Source: Candidatus Bathyarchaeota archaeon (lineage in GTDB: Archaea; Thermoproteota; Bathyarchaeia; Bathyarchaeales; Bathycorpusculaceae). Taken from it: a stretch of DNA of 64,000 nt. Shown piece by piece: positions 1 through 9,450 of the stretch. The translations under genes were made by a program, and so were the position numbers. The notes under the pieces are model-generated. The model searched no databases and was not told the origin of the DNA. It saw only the letters and a list, made by a program, of their open reading frames with translations. Position 1 is the first letter of the stretch. Every line of letters starts with the position of its first letter. Location of the stretch: NCBI GenBank assembly GCA_026014595.1, contig JAOZHY010000048.1, forward strand, positions 248,001 through 312,000, read 5' to 3'.

Positions 1-424
1 CGCTTCCCCGTCTCCAACAACGTCACCGTCACCTTCTCCACCACCAACCGCTCCTACGTCAATTTCGGCAAAAGCATCTTTTGGAGGTCTTGGCGGCAGT
101 TTTGAAGCGACTTACACCCTTCCCTCAAGAAAGCTCATCATCAATGGCCAGGTCTTTAAGGCAGCAAACATTGAGATACATATAACGTTTAGCATTGATG
201 AATCAGAAAACCACACTCTACCCATAGAAATGACAACAATTAATCCTAGCTTCCCATTGGTAGGTATTAGTGGATCAGATGTTTTGCCCCTGCTTTCAGC
301 TGGAAACCACAGTATAACGGTTTATGGGAAATGGACTGCAACGGTTTATCAGGGACCCGATCAACCATCTGATAAAATTGAGCTAGCTCAAGCTACCCTT
401 AATTTCACGGTACGGGACAGTTAG
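1..424 (+). pseudogene. 3' part of a surface/secreted-protein-like gene, frame-broken near the left edge
   Basis: The gene runs off the left edge, so no start is visible. Bases 1 to about 75 read in frame 1 with almost every codon ending in C (residues such as NNVTVTFSTTNRSYVNFGKS), which is strongly coding-like. From about 90 to the stop at 422-424 the good reading is frame 2, giving a beta-rich, Thr/Ser-rich stretch that ends NFTVRDS. Removing one base from the TTTT at about 92-95, or from the AAAA just before it, would join the two. I therefore read it as one gene with a +1 indel, real or a sequence error. The composition suggests an extracellular beta-sandwich or adhesin-like protein. No specific family is recognised. 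Confidence 0.45.
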
Positions 425-969
425 AAACCAGAGAATGAGTCACAAAGATATGAAGCGCCCCAGAGAGCATCATCAAAATTTAATCCAACAACAAAATCAA
501 GCTGCGTTCAAACCTATAAGCCCATATGGGCCCGTATTTCTTCAACAATTGAGGAGGGATTAGCAAGAGGAACGTGAGTTCAGAGCCATTAAGATTTGTA
601 AGTGCAATAACGAAAAATAAATTCGTTATTGGGATTTACGATTGTGTCTGTTAACCCATCCTCGGCGTTACAGCATAGTTGCATATCCCTAACCTCTATA
701 GTTCCGAAAAGAAAATGTGTTTAGGTGAGCGATTCAAACACTGTATACAGTTGTTTTTCATTGACGGCAACGACTGTTCTGCTGTCGCATTAGCAGTCGA
801 GTGCACAACAAGTTATCAAAAGAATTCTTAAGCGCTTGCTCCAAAGGTATACTTGCCTGAAAGATTGACATGAGAATGTCAATCGTGAATCGACGGTATA
901 AACGATGGTATGAAGCTAGCCCTCGGCACCATTCTGTTCTCCCACGCAAAAAGCGATTCTTGGCGGCTC
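425..969. other. Gene-free 545-base stretch with two symmetric elements
   Basis: I see no convincing gene here; the short reading frame on the minus strand at 758-991 looks like chance. The stretch holds a perfect 12-base palindrome, ACTGTATACAGT (740-751), that could be an operator. It also holds a perfect 9-bp hairpin with a GAGA loop at 863-884, listed separately. The gene to the left ends at 424 and the one to the right is on the minus strand ending at 970, so this lies downstream of both. Confidence 0.5.
863..884 (+). other. Perfect hairpin with GNRA-type loop
   Basis: GATTGACAT (863-871) and ATGTCAATC (876-884) are exact reverse complements separated by GAGA, which is a GNRA tetraloop when read on the plus strand. 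No U-run follows, so it is not a classical intrinsic terminator. It could be part of a small structured RNA or a 3'-end element of a flanking gene. Confidence 0.4.
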
Positions 970-1476
970 CTATTTTTGGGCTGAGAAACACTGAATAACT
1001 TCTTCACACGTCAAGCATTCTGCGGGTATGGCCTTGGATTTTTTGCGTTCATGCAAATATCCCAGGTAATGCGTGCAGGCAGAACCAGCAGCAACTGTCT
1101 CAGCCGGCGGCAGCGGCTGTTTCATCGGCTCCAAAGGCTGTTCCAACGGCTGTTTCACCGGCTGTGGCACTTTCCGAACCCCTTTCTGAACTTCCTTCGG
1201 GCGGCTCCTCCAAATCCTGTTTCCCAGCCAAATGAGCGCTATGGACGCGACTGACCCGGCATAGCTCAACACGCTTATTTCAGCGAGGGGCTTGTGCCAA
1301 ACGAAGATGTCGCGTGAAATCCAGTACATGCACCACGCGTACAAACTGATGCAAGCTGCGTACCAGAGCGCTTGATACTTGACGGCGCCGGCTGCGGATG
1401 CGAAAGTTAGGTTGAGGTTTCGCTTTGTTTGGTGTCCGCGTTTTTTAGGCAGTGCCTTCACTGAATCAGTCACCAT
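970..1476 (-). CDS. Small membrane protein with C-terminal cysteine motif
   Basis: This is a 168-residue protein starting at ATG 1476. A basic N-terminus is followed by two hydrophobic segments (about residues 34-54 and 65-87). Then comes a cytoplasmic-looking Lys/Pro/Gln linker with imperfect KQPLEQPL/KQPLPP repeats. The C-terminal domain is about 35 residues: CTHYLGYLHERKK, then ECLTCEEVIQC, a four-cysteine plus histidine pattern that could bind zinc or an iron-sulfur cluster. I have the impression that this Cys module recurs at the C-terminus of archaeal proteins, but the function is unknown. A TATA-like stretch lies only a few bases before the ATG, so the true start may be slightly downstream. 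Confidence 0.6.
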   Translation of the reverse strand: MVTDSVKALPKKRGHQTKRNLNLTFASAAGAVKYQALWYAACISLYAWCMYWISRDIFVWHKPLAEISVLSYAGSVASIALIWLGNRIWRSRPKEVQKGVRKVPQPVKQPLEQPLEPMKQPLPPAETVAAGSACTHYLGYLHERKKSKAIPAECLTCEEVIQCFSAQK

Positions 1477-1602
1477 CAATATAAATCTCAGTGCGCACGG
1501 CTAAAAAGGGTTATGAACTGCAAATAACAACTTGGACTCCGCGGTTCGCGGCAACGCTTAGCCTGAAAAGAAAAAAGACGGCGGGTTCGCGCGGCGCAGC
1601 GG

Positions 1603-1890
1603 TTATTTCTTGAGCATTGACAGGAAGTCGTCTATGGGCGTGGCTGGCATGCTCATGATGTGCACGGTTCCGCGTGAGCCCAGCTCGATGGAGACTCGTG
1701 TGATGGCGTCATTGTTGGGCGCCTCTACGATGTTGACGAAGTCGTATTTTCCTAAAACAGCGTATTGCTGTAGGACTTTGGCGCCAAAGGCTTCGATTTC
1801 TTTGTTGACTTCTTTGATTCTTTCGGGTCTTTCTTTGATGGTTTTTCTGCCTTCGGAGGTTAGCGTGGATAGGAGAATGTATATGGGCAT
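1603..1890 (-). CDS. GYD domain protein
   Basis: The 95-residue product covers the whole GYD family: an N-terminal strand (MPIYILLSTLT), a helix, and the hallmark GKYDFVNIVEAPN around residues 47-59, which is the family's G-Y-D signature. GYD proteins are small dimeric alpha-beta barrel-type proteins with no firmly established role. GGTGATT sits just before the ATG as a Shine-Dalgarno, and a TATA-like CTTAAATC at about 1921-1930 is correctly placed upstream. It appears to be a single-gene transcript. Confidence 0.8.
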   Translation of the reverse strand: MPIYILLSTLTSEGRKTIKERPERIKEVNKEIEAFGAKVLQQYAVLGKYDFVNIVEAPNNDAITRVSIELGSRGTVHIMSMPATPIDDFLSMLKK

Positions 1891-2087
1891 AGAATCACCA
1901 TGAAAAGATGCTTTTGTGGGTGATTTAAGGGTTTCGAGCGTCTGTTGCCGTGGATGTGTCTGTTTGCGGAGTTATGTCGATTTTGGGAATATGTCGGATT
2001 TTAAAACAACCAATATATTAAATCTTGCGACGTGAGATGTAGTCACGTAATACAAACCAACAGTAAAACAGAACTACAGTGAACCGC

Positions 2088-2450
2088 ATGACAACCCAAA
2101 AAACCCAACAAATCACGCAGTCAAAACCGCAAAAACCAAACTTCGAAAAAACAATCCAAGACGCGGTAGATGAAACCTTTTCCCTGCTCGGAGAAAACAG
2201 CAAAGAAACCATCTACCAGCATCTGGAAAACGATTACAAAATCGCCAAACATGAGATACCCTGCAAAATCGTAGCCTTCGCCAACGCACTCGAGCAAAGC
2301 TTCGGCGTCGGAGCAAAAATCCTCGAAATTAACATCATCAGAGCGCTCCATAAAAGAAACCAAGGCTTCATGTACGTCCCGAAAAAAAGAGACGTCATGT
2401 TTACCGATTACGTCGCAAGCCTGCAGTGCTTCATGACATCTCAGGCCTAA
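2088..2450 (+). CDS. Conserved archaeal hypothetical protein, NitrOD5-like
   Basis: This is a 120-residue, mostly helical cytosolic protein. After a Gln/Lys-rich N-terminal tail, the core reads SLLGENSKETIYQHLE, then EIPCKIVAFANALEQSFG, then GAKILEINIIRALHKR. This resembles the archaeal output domain called NitrOD5, which is often attached to sensors or found alone. An AT-rich TATA box lies at about 2012-2022. A GTG at 2079 is an alternative start; I prefer ATG 2088 because GTGA just upstream can serve as a ribosome-binding site. The biochemical function is unknown. Confidence 0.6.
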   Translation: MTTQKTQQITQSKPQKPNFEKTIQDAVDETFSLLGENSKETIYQHLENDYKIAKHEIPCKIVAFANALEQSFGVGAKILEINIIRALHKRNQGFMYVPKKRDVMFTDYVASLQCFMTSQA

Positions 2451-2594
2451 TAACTTGCTGACACAGGCATAAGGGTGCTTCACGAAAACTTGTAAAGCAT
2501 AGGTTAGACCTCTCCGAAAACTATATTTTTAACAGTCACGTTTATGCCGAGGCAGCAAGATAACACTGCGAATGACCCCAATACATTAAACGAG

Positions 2595-3571
2595 ATGTCC
2601 TCAATGCTTCCGGTTGAAGTTTCTTCCGTAAAAAATACTACGGCGGCATAAAAGCAGTTGACGGTGTCTCGTTTACTGTTGAAAAAGGAGAAGTATTCGG
2701 TCTTCTCGGCCCCAACGGCGCAGGCAAGACCACACTCATAGAGATTCTTGAGGGACTGCGAAAAAGGGACGAGGGCACCGTGAAAGTGCTTGGTCTTGAC
2801 CCATGGGAAAACGGCTACGAACTTCACAAGAAAATCGGGGTCATACCGCAGGAATTCACCTTCTTTGAGAAGGCAACCCCTCGGGAAGCAATAAAGTACT
2901 ACGCGGATCTTTTCGGCGTCAGAGTGGATCCAGACGAAATTTTGAAAGAGGTTTTGCTGGATGATTCCGCTGGTGTCCTTTTCGAGAATTTGTCAGGAGG
3001 GCAGAAGCAGAAGATGGGACTTGCGCTGTCGCTTGTAAATTCTCCAGAGCTTCTCTTCCTCGACGAACCTACCACGGGGCTTGACCCGAATGCCAGAAGA
3101 GCAATTTGGGAGGTCATCAGAGGACTGCGGAGCAAGGGGAAAACCATTATCCTCACCACTCACTATCTCGACGAAGCACAGCAGCTCTCCGACAGAGTCG
3201 CCATCATGAATCACGGGCACATCGTTGCCATGGGAACATCAGACGAAATTATTGCAGAGCACGGTTCAGGGGAAAGGTTGGAAATTCATGGCACAGAAAA
3301 GCTGGCGGATTACATCAAGGCGAACACGGAACTGAAAGTCGATTTCGACGGCAAGGACTTAATTAGCATAAAGCTTAACCAAAAAATCGATGCGTTGGCA
3401 GCTTTGGCGGCTGCTGAACAGTCAGGGCTGGACTGGGGCGAAATTCATACGCGCCGTGACAGTTTGGACGACGTTTTCGTAAAATTGGTGAGCGGAGTTA
3501 TGGACGAACATGGAGAAATCAAAACCAAACACAATGGCAGAAATCCCAGAAACCAAGGAGGCAGCAGGTGA
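2595..3571 (+). CDS. ABC transporter ATP-binding protein (ABC-2 exporter), -1 frameshift near the N-terminus
   Basis: The nucleotide-binding subunit of a DrrA-type exporter. Walker A (GPNGAGKTT, codons from 2711), the signature LSGGQKQ, Walker B LLFLDEPTTGLD and the H-loop TTHYLDEA are all present. The N-terminal strand is in another frame: from ATG 2595 it reads MSSMLPVEVSSVK, then must slip back one base at the A6 run 2630-2635 to continue KYYGGIKAVDG. One extra A restores a perfect family N-terminus. The AAA-AAT context also fits a -1 slippery heptamer, so this is a sequence error, a broken gene or recoding. The stop overlaps the start of the permease at 3571. Confidence 0.8.
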
Positions 3572-4683
3572 TGCTCAGCGCAAAAAGAACTATCTCAGAC
3601 CTTCGAGTGTTCAGTCGAGGATATTTAAGAAACAAGTTTGGACTGTTCTTTGGCTTAATATTCCCCGTAATCCTGATACTGATTTTTGGCGCAATCTTCT
3701 CAGGAAACTCCTCTGGCACGATAACAGTTTATGTTCAAAACCAAGATACGGGTCCGTTTCCAGCGCCGTCCATGGATGTGGCTACGTCTTTCATCGATGC
3801 ATTTAATCACACAGGCACGGTAAATGTGCAGTTGGTGAGCCCTTCAGAAAACTTCTCTAGATATCTCGCGGACCATTCATCGTCCGACGGTATAATAATT
3901 CCCAAGAATTTTTCAGCTGACTACCTTGAAGGCATACCTATTAATTTGACCGTTTACGGGAATCCGTCAGCAAGTTCCAGCGCCATAGTCAGCGGGACAG
4001 TTATTGGTCTAGCAAATGAATTTAACTTGAGACGCTTCAATGGTACAGCGATTATAGGTTTGACGCAGACGACGGTTAACACTGAGCAAACCAAGTATGT
4101 TGACTTTTTGATTCCTGGTCTTGTGGGGTTTTCGATACTTGTTAGCCCGATGTTTTCTCTTGTTAACATATCATCAGAATACAAGAAGACAAAATTGTTC
4201 AAGCAACTATCCCTGACTCCCCTCACCAAGATGGAGTGGTTAGCCTCTAAAGTGCTTTTTTACATCGTCTTGTCAGCAGTTTCCTTCTTGCTTATGGTCG
4301 CCGTGGGAGTCTTTGCCTTTGGTGCACACGTCACTCTAACCGTTTGGCTGATACCCTTCCTCATTCTCGGCCCAATGCTTTTCGCATCTTTAGGCATGCT
4401 TGTGGGAACAGTGACCAAGAACCCTGAGACAGCAGGCGTGGTCGGAAACATAGTGACATTTCCGATGATGTTTCTCTCTGGCACGTTTTTCCCCATCAGC
4501 ATCATGCCTCAATACCTGCAAAGCATCGCACATGTGCTGCCGTTGTACTACATAATTGAGGGCTTAAACGCAGTGATGGTGTACGCGAATTATGCGCAGG
4601 CACTGTTAGACATAGCAGTGGTTACGGTCATTACGGTTGTTCTGTTTGTAGCTGCGGCAAAAGTGTTCAAGTGGAGAGAATAA
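3571..4683 (+). CDS. ABC-2 type permease
   Basis: This is the membrane partner of the preceding ATPase, translationally coupled through TGATG at 3569-3573 (GTG 3568 is an alternative start). It has 370 residues: one N-terminal membrane helix (about 24-46), a large extracytoplasmic domain rich in Asn-X-Ser/Thr sites, then five or six helices from about residue 178 in the ABC-2 arrangement. The family motif region MMFLSGTFFPISIMPQYLQ precedes the last pair of helices. Substrate is unknown; related exporters move drugs, lipids or glycans. Confidence 0.85.
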   Translation: MLSAKRTISDLRVFSRGYLRNKFGLFFGLIFPVILILIFGAIFSGNSSGTITVYVQNQDTGPFPAPSMDVATSFIDAFNHTGTVNVQLVSPSENFSRYLADHSSSDGIIIPKNFSADYLEGIPINLTVYGNPSASSSAIVSGTVIGLANEFNLRRFNGTAIIGLTQTTVNTEQTKYVDFLIPGLVGFSILVSPMFSLVNISSEYKKTKLFKQLSLTPLTKMEWLASKVLFYIVLSAVSFLLMVAVGVFAFGAHVTLTVWLIPFLILGPMLFASLGMLVGTVTKNPETAGVVGNIVTFPMMFLSGTFFPISIMPQYLQSIAHVLPLYYIIEGLNAVMVYANYAQALLDIAVVTVITVVLFVAAAKVFKWRE

Positions 4684-4726
4684 GCCAAGATAAAAAAATT
4701 CGGTCGCTGAAAAGGGCAAGCCAGAA

Positions 4727-5281
4727 TTATCCGTTGGTCGTGTCGCACTGAATCAGGGAGAACACGTCGTACTTGTCGCCTAACGCTTTTCTGCCATTAA
4801 GATAGCCCAGCTCAATCAAGAAACCGATGCCAACCACTTCTCCACCAAGTTTCTCAACCAGCTCAATGTTCGCCCTAACAGTGCCGCCCGTCGCCAACAA
4901 GTCATCTATAAGCAAGACCTTCTGCCCTCGCTGGATGGCGTCTTCATGAATCTCGATTGTGTCGCACTCGTACTCTTTCTTGTAAGTGAGGTCCACGCAC
5001 TTGTACGGCAGTTTGCCCTTTTTCCGTATGGGAACGAAACCTGCGCCAAGCTCGTAAGCCAAAGCCGCGCCAATTATGAAGCCTCGAGCCTCGTTTGACA
5101 CCACGACATCGATTTTTTTGCCGCGGTAATGCTCAGCCAACCGTCGGACAGCTTCCCTGAAGCAGTCCCTGTCCTTGAGAAGCGGGGTGATGTCCCAGAA
5201 AACCACGCCCTTAAACTCTGGAATCCTCCGAATCTTCGACTTAAGATTCAAATTCTTACCTTCTGCCTTCATTTCTTGCAC
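4727..5281 (-). CDS. apt: Adenine phosphoribosyltransferase
   Basis: Converts adenine plus PRPP to AMP in purine salvage. The product is 184 residues with the type I phosphoribosyltransferase fold: a hood motif near residues 30-40 (FWDITPLL), VSNEARGFIIGAALAYELG, and the PRPP-binding loop VLLIDDLLATGGT at about 132-144. It starts six bases after the stop of the upstream methylthioadenosine phosphorylase gene, which releases adenine, so the two form a salvage operon. A Met at residue 4 is a possible alternative start. Confidence 0.9.
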   Translation of the reverse strand: MQEMKAEGKNLNLKSKIRRIPEFKGVVFWDITPLLKDRDCFREAVRRLAEHYRGKKIDVVVSNEARGFIIGAALAYELGAGFVPIRKKGKLPYKCVDLTYKKEYECDTIEIHEDAIQRGQKVLLIDDLLATGGTVRANIELVEKLGGEVVGIGFLIELGYLNGRKALGDKYDVFSLIQCDTTNG

Positions 5282-5287
5282 CTCACA

Positions 5288-6079
5288 TTAAACAAGCGCG
5301 TTCTTCAAAGCGCTTCCGCATTCGCAACCCCGTTCTTTCGGCAGCCGCGCCACGGTCTCAACGATTATTCGCTTCACAGTTTCAATGTTCGCCCGCATAG
5401 TCGCCACAATCTCGTCCACGCAGACCGGGTGATCCTTCCACACATCATAATCCGTAACAGTTGCAATGGAAGCGTAACATATCTCGGCTTCGCGGGCGAG
5501 AACACACTCGGGCACGAGCGTCATGCCCACGATGTCGGCGCCCCATGTCCTATGCATTCGGGATTCCGCTTTCGTCGAGAACCGAGGCCCTTCTATGCAA
5601 ACATAGGTTCCAGTGTTGTGCGCGCGGATATCCATGTCTCGGGCGACAGCCATCAAAGTCTGCCGCACCTCGGGGCACATGGGCTCAGCAACAGAGATGT
5701 GACACACCATTTTTTCTGCGGCGGTGTAGAATGACTGCTCGCGTCGTGTGGTCCTGTCAATGAATTGATCCACGAACACGATGTCGCCTGGCTTGTACTC
5801 TTCCTTCAAAGAACCGACTGTGGAAGACGCAAGAATCCGCTGAACGCCAAGCTTCTTTAAAGCAAAAATGTTCGCGCGAGCGTTGACGTCCGTCGGTCTT
5901 ATGGTGTGGTTCTTGCCGTGCCTCGGCAGAAACGCCACGCGCTTGCCGCCCAACTCGCCAGTGATGATGGAGTCAGAAGGCGAGCCATAAGGTGTGTCCA
6001 CCGTGGTTTCTTCGATGTTCTTGAGGAGTTTTGGGTCATATAGACCTGTTCCGCCGATTATTCCGATTTCTGCCTGCAT
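5288..6079 (-). CDS. mtnP: S-methyl-5'-thioadenosine phosphorylase
   Basis: Cleaves methylthioadenosine with phosphate to adenine and methylthioribose-1-phosphate. The 263-residue protein begins MQAEIGIIGGTGLYD, the family's phosphate-binding Gly-rich start. It continues with PRHGKNHTIRPTDVNARAN, EGPRFSTKAESRMHR and the nucleoside pocket GMTLVPECVLAREAEICYA. The open frame extends upstream to 6229, but a TATA box at about 6102-6112 lies only 25-30 bases before ATG 6079, fixing this start and suggesting a nearly leaderless mRNA. The C-terminus ends with a CECGS pair of cysteines. It is the first gene of the mtnP-apt operon. Confidence 0.9.
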   Translation of the reverse strand: MQAEIGIIGGTGLYDPKLLKNIEETTVDTPYGSPSDSIITGELGGKRVAFLPRHGKNHTIRPTDVNARANIFALKKLGVQRILASSTVGSLKEEYKPGDIVFVDQFIDRTTRREQSFYTAAEKMVCHISVAEPMCPEVRQTLMAVARDMDIRAHNTGTYVCIEGPRFSTKAESRMHRTWGADIVGMTLVPECVLAREAEICYASIATVTDYDVWKDHPVCVDEIVATMRANIETVKRIIVETVARLPKERGCECGSALKNALV

Positions 6080-6101
6080 GGGTCTTACTTTGGGGGTTTT
6101 G

Positions 6102-6112
6102 CTTATAAAAAT
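6102..6112 (-). promoter_or_regulatory. TATA box of the mtnP-apt operon
   Basis: On the minus strand the sequence reads ATTTTTATAAGC, a good archaeal TATA element. Its distance to ATG 6079 is right for transcription to begin at or next to the start codon. Confidence 0.6.
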
Positions 6113-6276
6113 AGCGACTGAAATGGTGCTTGCTCTTTTTACCTGGTGCCTGTGCTTCCTGAAGTAGTATCGCTCTCGGTTATTATGATAAATATCATCG
6201 GTGCAAGAAGAGCCGACAGCCCCACTCAAAGACTAACACAAAAACGTTATCTACCACCTGCCAACCTTTCTTGTAA

Positions 6277-7209
<933 letters not shown>

Positions 7210-7215
7210 CAACCT

Positions 7216-9426
7216 TTAGGTAAAGGCGAAACGGTCAAAAACCGTCAAAGTGCTCATGGATCCGCATGATGGGCATTTATGCAGGGTTCCGAACCAGCTT
7301 TTCCGGCAGTTGTCGCAGTACGTTATTACGCGGTTGTAAGTGAAAAACTCTAACGCTTGACTTCCAACAAGATGCGCCGTTAAGTTAAGCAGTTCTTCAG
7401 GCTTGTAATCGGCTTCGCCCAGTTCAATTATGCTTAAGCTTCCGCCAGCGCTCAACCCCTCCAGCTTCCTCTCAGTATCCAGTTGCTCAGAGGGCACAGA
7501 GAGAAAATCGCCAGCTTTAAGGCTCAGCCGCTTTGAAGTTGAATAGTAAGGTTTCTCTCGGGTTCCCGAAAACTTTACTTTAGCAACACCGTATTTTTCC
7601 ACGTCCAGTTGTGCGAGTCTTTCAGAAGCTTCGGGGCTGCGCAGCATTGCGGGGTACAGGCGTTTTCCATGTTTTCTGCCTATCTTATGCTTGAAAGCCG
7701 TGATGTTCTGGGCGATTTCTTCGGTGAATTTGATGTTTTCCTCGTCGGTTATGTTTTTTCCGATGAGAGCTTCCACGGTTTCCTGGTAGCCTGCGAGGTT
7801 TATTGTGCGTGTGCAGTTTTCCAGTCTAAAGTAGGTGTCGCCGTTTAGGGTCTGCATCATGAAGGGTAGTGAGTGTTTTCCGCGTTGTTTGAGTGCGTTG
7901 TATTTGATTCCCAGAGCGCGGGTTGCCATTTCGCATCTTTCACGCAGGATTTCGAAAAATTTGTTTTTGTCTTTTTCGCATTCATATGCGATTCGAGGTA
8001 GATTTATGTTTACGGTTCCGAGGCATCCTGTTCTTAAAGTGTCGGTTTCCCAGTCACCTGTTAAATCTGGGGTAAGTTTGAGTCCGGAAGCGGAGAAAAC
8101 TGCAGCTCCTTTTTCTTTTTGTTGCGTTACTGCGAAGTTTGGTGTTCCTGTTGCGGTTGCCAGCGCGTGTGCCTTTAGGAGGATGGTTTTTGCGTTTTCG
8201 TCTGCTAAGGTGTCGTTTCCTATTTTGATGATGAGGGTTGGGTTGAGGAGGGGTTTCGGGATGCTTTCTTCCATGAATACTTCGATGATGAGTGATGCTA
8301 AAAGCTGGGTTTCGCTGGCGAAATCAGCGTATTTGCCAAGGGGTTTTCCTTGCGGTCCGATAGCTGGTTTGTCCGCGATGAACGTTGGAACCGTTAGTTC
8401 TAAGTCCAGCGTGGCGTTCGCGTGTTGGTTCAGGTTCAGTATGAACGTTCGCAGGCTTTCCTTTATTCTTGTGGCGTCGGCTCCTTTTGCGTAGGGTGCG
8501 AGGAACACGTTGAAGTAGCTGCATGTCTGTGTTCCGCTTGTTTCTTTGCTGGTGTGCAGAAGCACGTTGAAGGTGATTGATAGTGCGGTTTCAAAACTGT
8601 TGGGTGGTGGTGTGGAAAGTTGGAGGGGGTTGTCTGGTTTGATGCCGTTTTGGAGGAAAAATCTTAGGTCGTGTATTATTTCTTTGGGTTTCAGAATCCA
8701 TGTGCCTAAGTCTTCTATGTGGATTGCGCCGGAAACGTGTGCGTCGGCGATGTCTCGGGGGAACACGTTTAGGAGCGTGTATTCGCTGAAAACGGCGTTT
8801 CCTGCTGTGGATAGTTTGGCTTCTGAGTTTTGTGTGGTGTTTGTGTCTGTTAGGGCGGTTACTTCGTGGACTGGCATTCCCAAGCGGGTGAGTTTGTGTC
8901 GGTAGTCTTCGAAGCCTTTTTCGACCAAGATTGCGTTGACAACTTCTCTGATTAGTGGGGCTGTTAGATACTTTGTTTTTGATTTGAGTAGTCGTTTTTC
9001 TGCTTGTTTTGCTGCTTTTTGCGCTATTTCTGGTGGGACTTTGGCTTCTTTTATGAGGGAGTTGGCGATTTTGTTTGCGTCGAATTCTTCTAGTGTGAAA
9101 TGTGAGGTGCGGACGAGCATTCCGCGTGGTTTGACGGCTTTTTTCTCTACTCTGTCGGCGACGTCTATGACCATTTTGCCGAGTTCGGTTAGGAAGTATT
9201 TTTTGGCTTCTGCGTCTGCTTCGACTAGGTCGGCTTTTAGGAGGAATTTTAGGTGATAGGCGAATCTTCCTGCGTCTCGGCTGGGGTTCATCTTTAGTTC
9301 GTTCATGAGTTCGGTGTAGGAGAGGGCGCTTTTGTCGAAGAGTAGGTTGAGGATTTGTAGTCTGAGGGGTGATGAAACGGCTTTTAGAACTTTTACGCCG
9401 CGTGCGCGGTGTGGAAGGTTCGCCAA
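7216..9426 (-). CDS. HTH + ATP-cone + class III ribonucleotide reductase-like protein without glycyl-radical motif
   Basis: 736 residues. Residues about 10-90 form an ArsR-like winged helix (LRLQILNLLF, then GRFAYHLKFLLKADLVE). About 103-190 is an ATP-cone (RTSHFTLEEFDANKIANSL, then GFEDYRHKLTRLG), a nucleotide-sensing domain. About 195-690 is the NrdD-like barrel (TCSYFNVFLAPY, TGCLGTVNINLPRIAYE). A four-Cys zinc site (C704, C707, C718, C721) precedes the C-terminus. Catalytic NrdD normally follows this site with R-V-T-G-Y; here the protein stops at DRFAFT with no Gly, and I see no CCRL-type thiyl-cysteine loop. It may be a dNTP/ATP-sensing regulator rather than an enzyme. Its own promoter carries repeated TTAGGTA elements. 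Confidence 0.8.
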   Translation of the reverse strand: MANLPHRARGVKVLKAVSSPLRLQILNLLFDKSALSYTELMNELKMNPSRDAGRFAYHLKFLLKADLVEADAEAKKYFLTELGKMVIDVADRVEKKAVKPRGMLVRTSHFTLEEFDANKIANSLIKEAKVPPEIAQKAAKQAEKRLLKSKTKYLTAPLIREVVNAILVEKGFEDYRHKLTRLGMPVHEVTALTDTNTTQNSEAKLSTAGNAVFSEYTLLNVFPRDIADAHVSGAIHIEDLGTWILKPKEIIHDLRFFLQNGIKPDNPLQLSTPPPNSFETALSITFNVLLHTSKETSGTQTCSYFNVFLAPYAKGADATRIKESLRTFILNLNQHANATLDLELTVPTFIADKPAIGPQGKPLGKYADFASETQLLASLIIEVFMEESIPKPLLNPTLIIKIGNDTLADENAKTILLKAHALATATGTPNFAVTQQKEKGAAVFSASGLKLTPDLTGDWETDTLRTGCLGTVNINLPRIAYECEKDKNKFFEILRERCEMATRALGIKYNALKQRGKHSLPFMMQTLNGDTYFRLENCTRTINLAGYQETVEALIGKNITDEENIKFTEEIAQNITAFKHKIGRKHGKRLYPAMLRSPEASERLAQLDVEKYGVAKVKFSGTREKPYYSTSKRLSLKAGDFLSVPSEQLDTERKLEGLSAGGSLSIIELGEADYKPEELLNLTAHLVGSQALEFFTYNRVITYCDNCRKSWFGTLHKCPSCGSMSTLTVFDRFAFT

Positions 9427-9450
9427 TCTTGTTTTCCCTCAAATAGCGCA

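Noticed and set aside
758-991. 77-codon minus-strand frame in the first gap
   Set aside because: It has no recognisable features, overlaps the hairpin at 863-884 and overlaps the end of the next gene.
2595-2712. Firm claim of programmed -1 frameshifting
   Set aside because: The slippery pattern fits, but any base lost from an in-frame A6 run would fit it too, and other homopolymer breaks in the window make a data error more likely. No downstream stimulatory structure was established.
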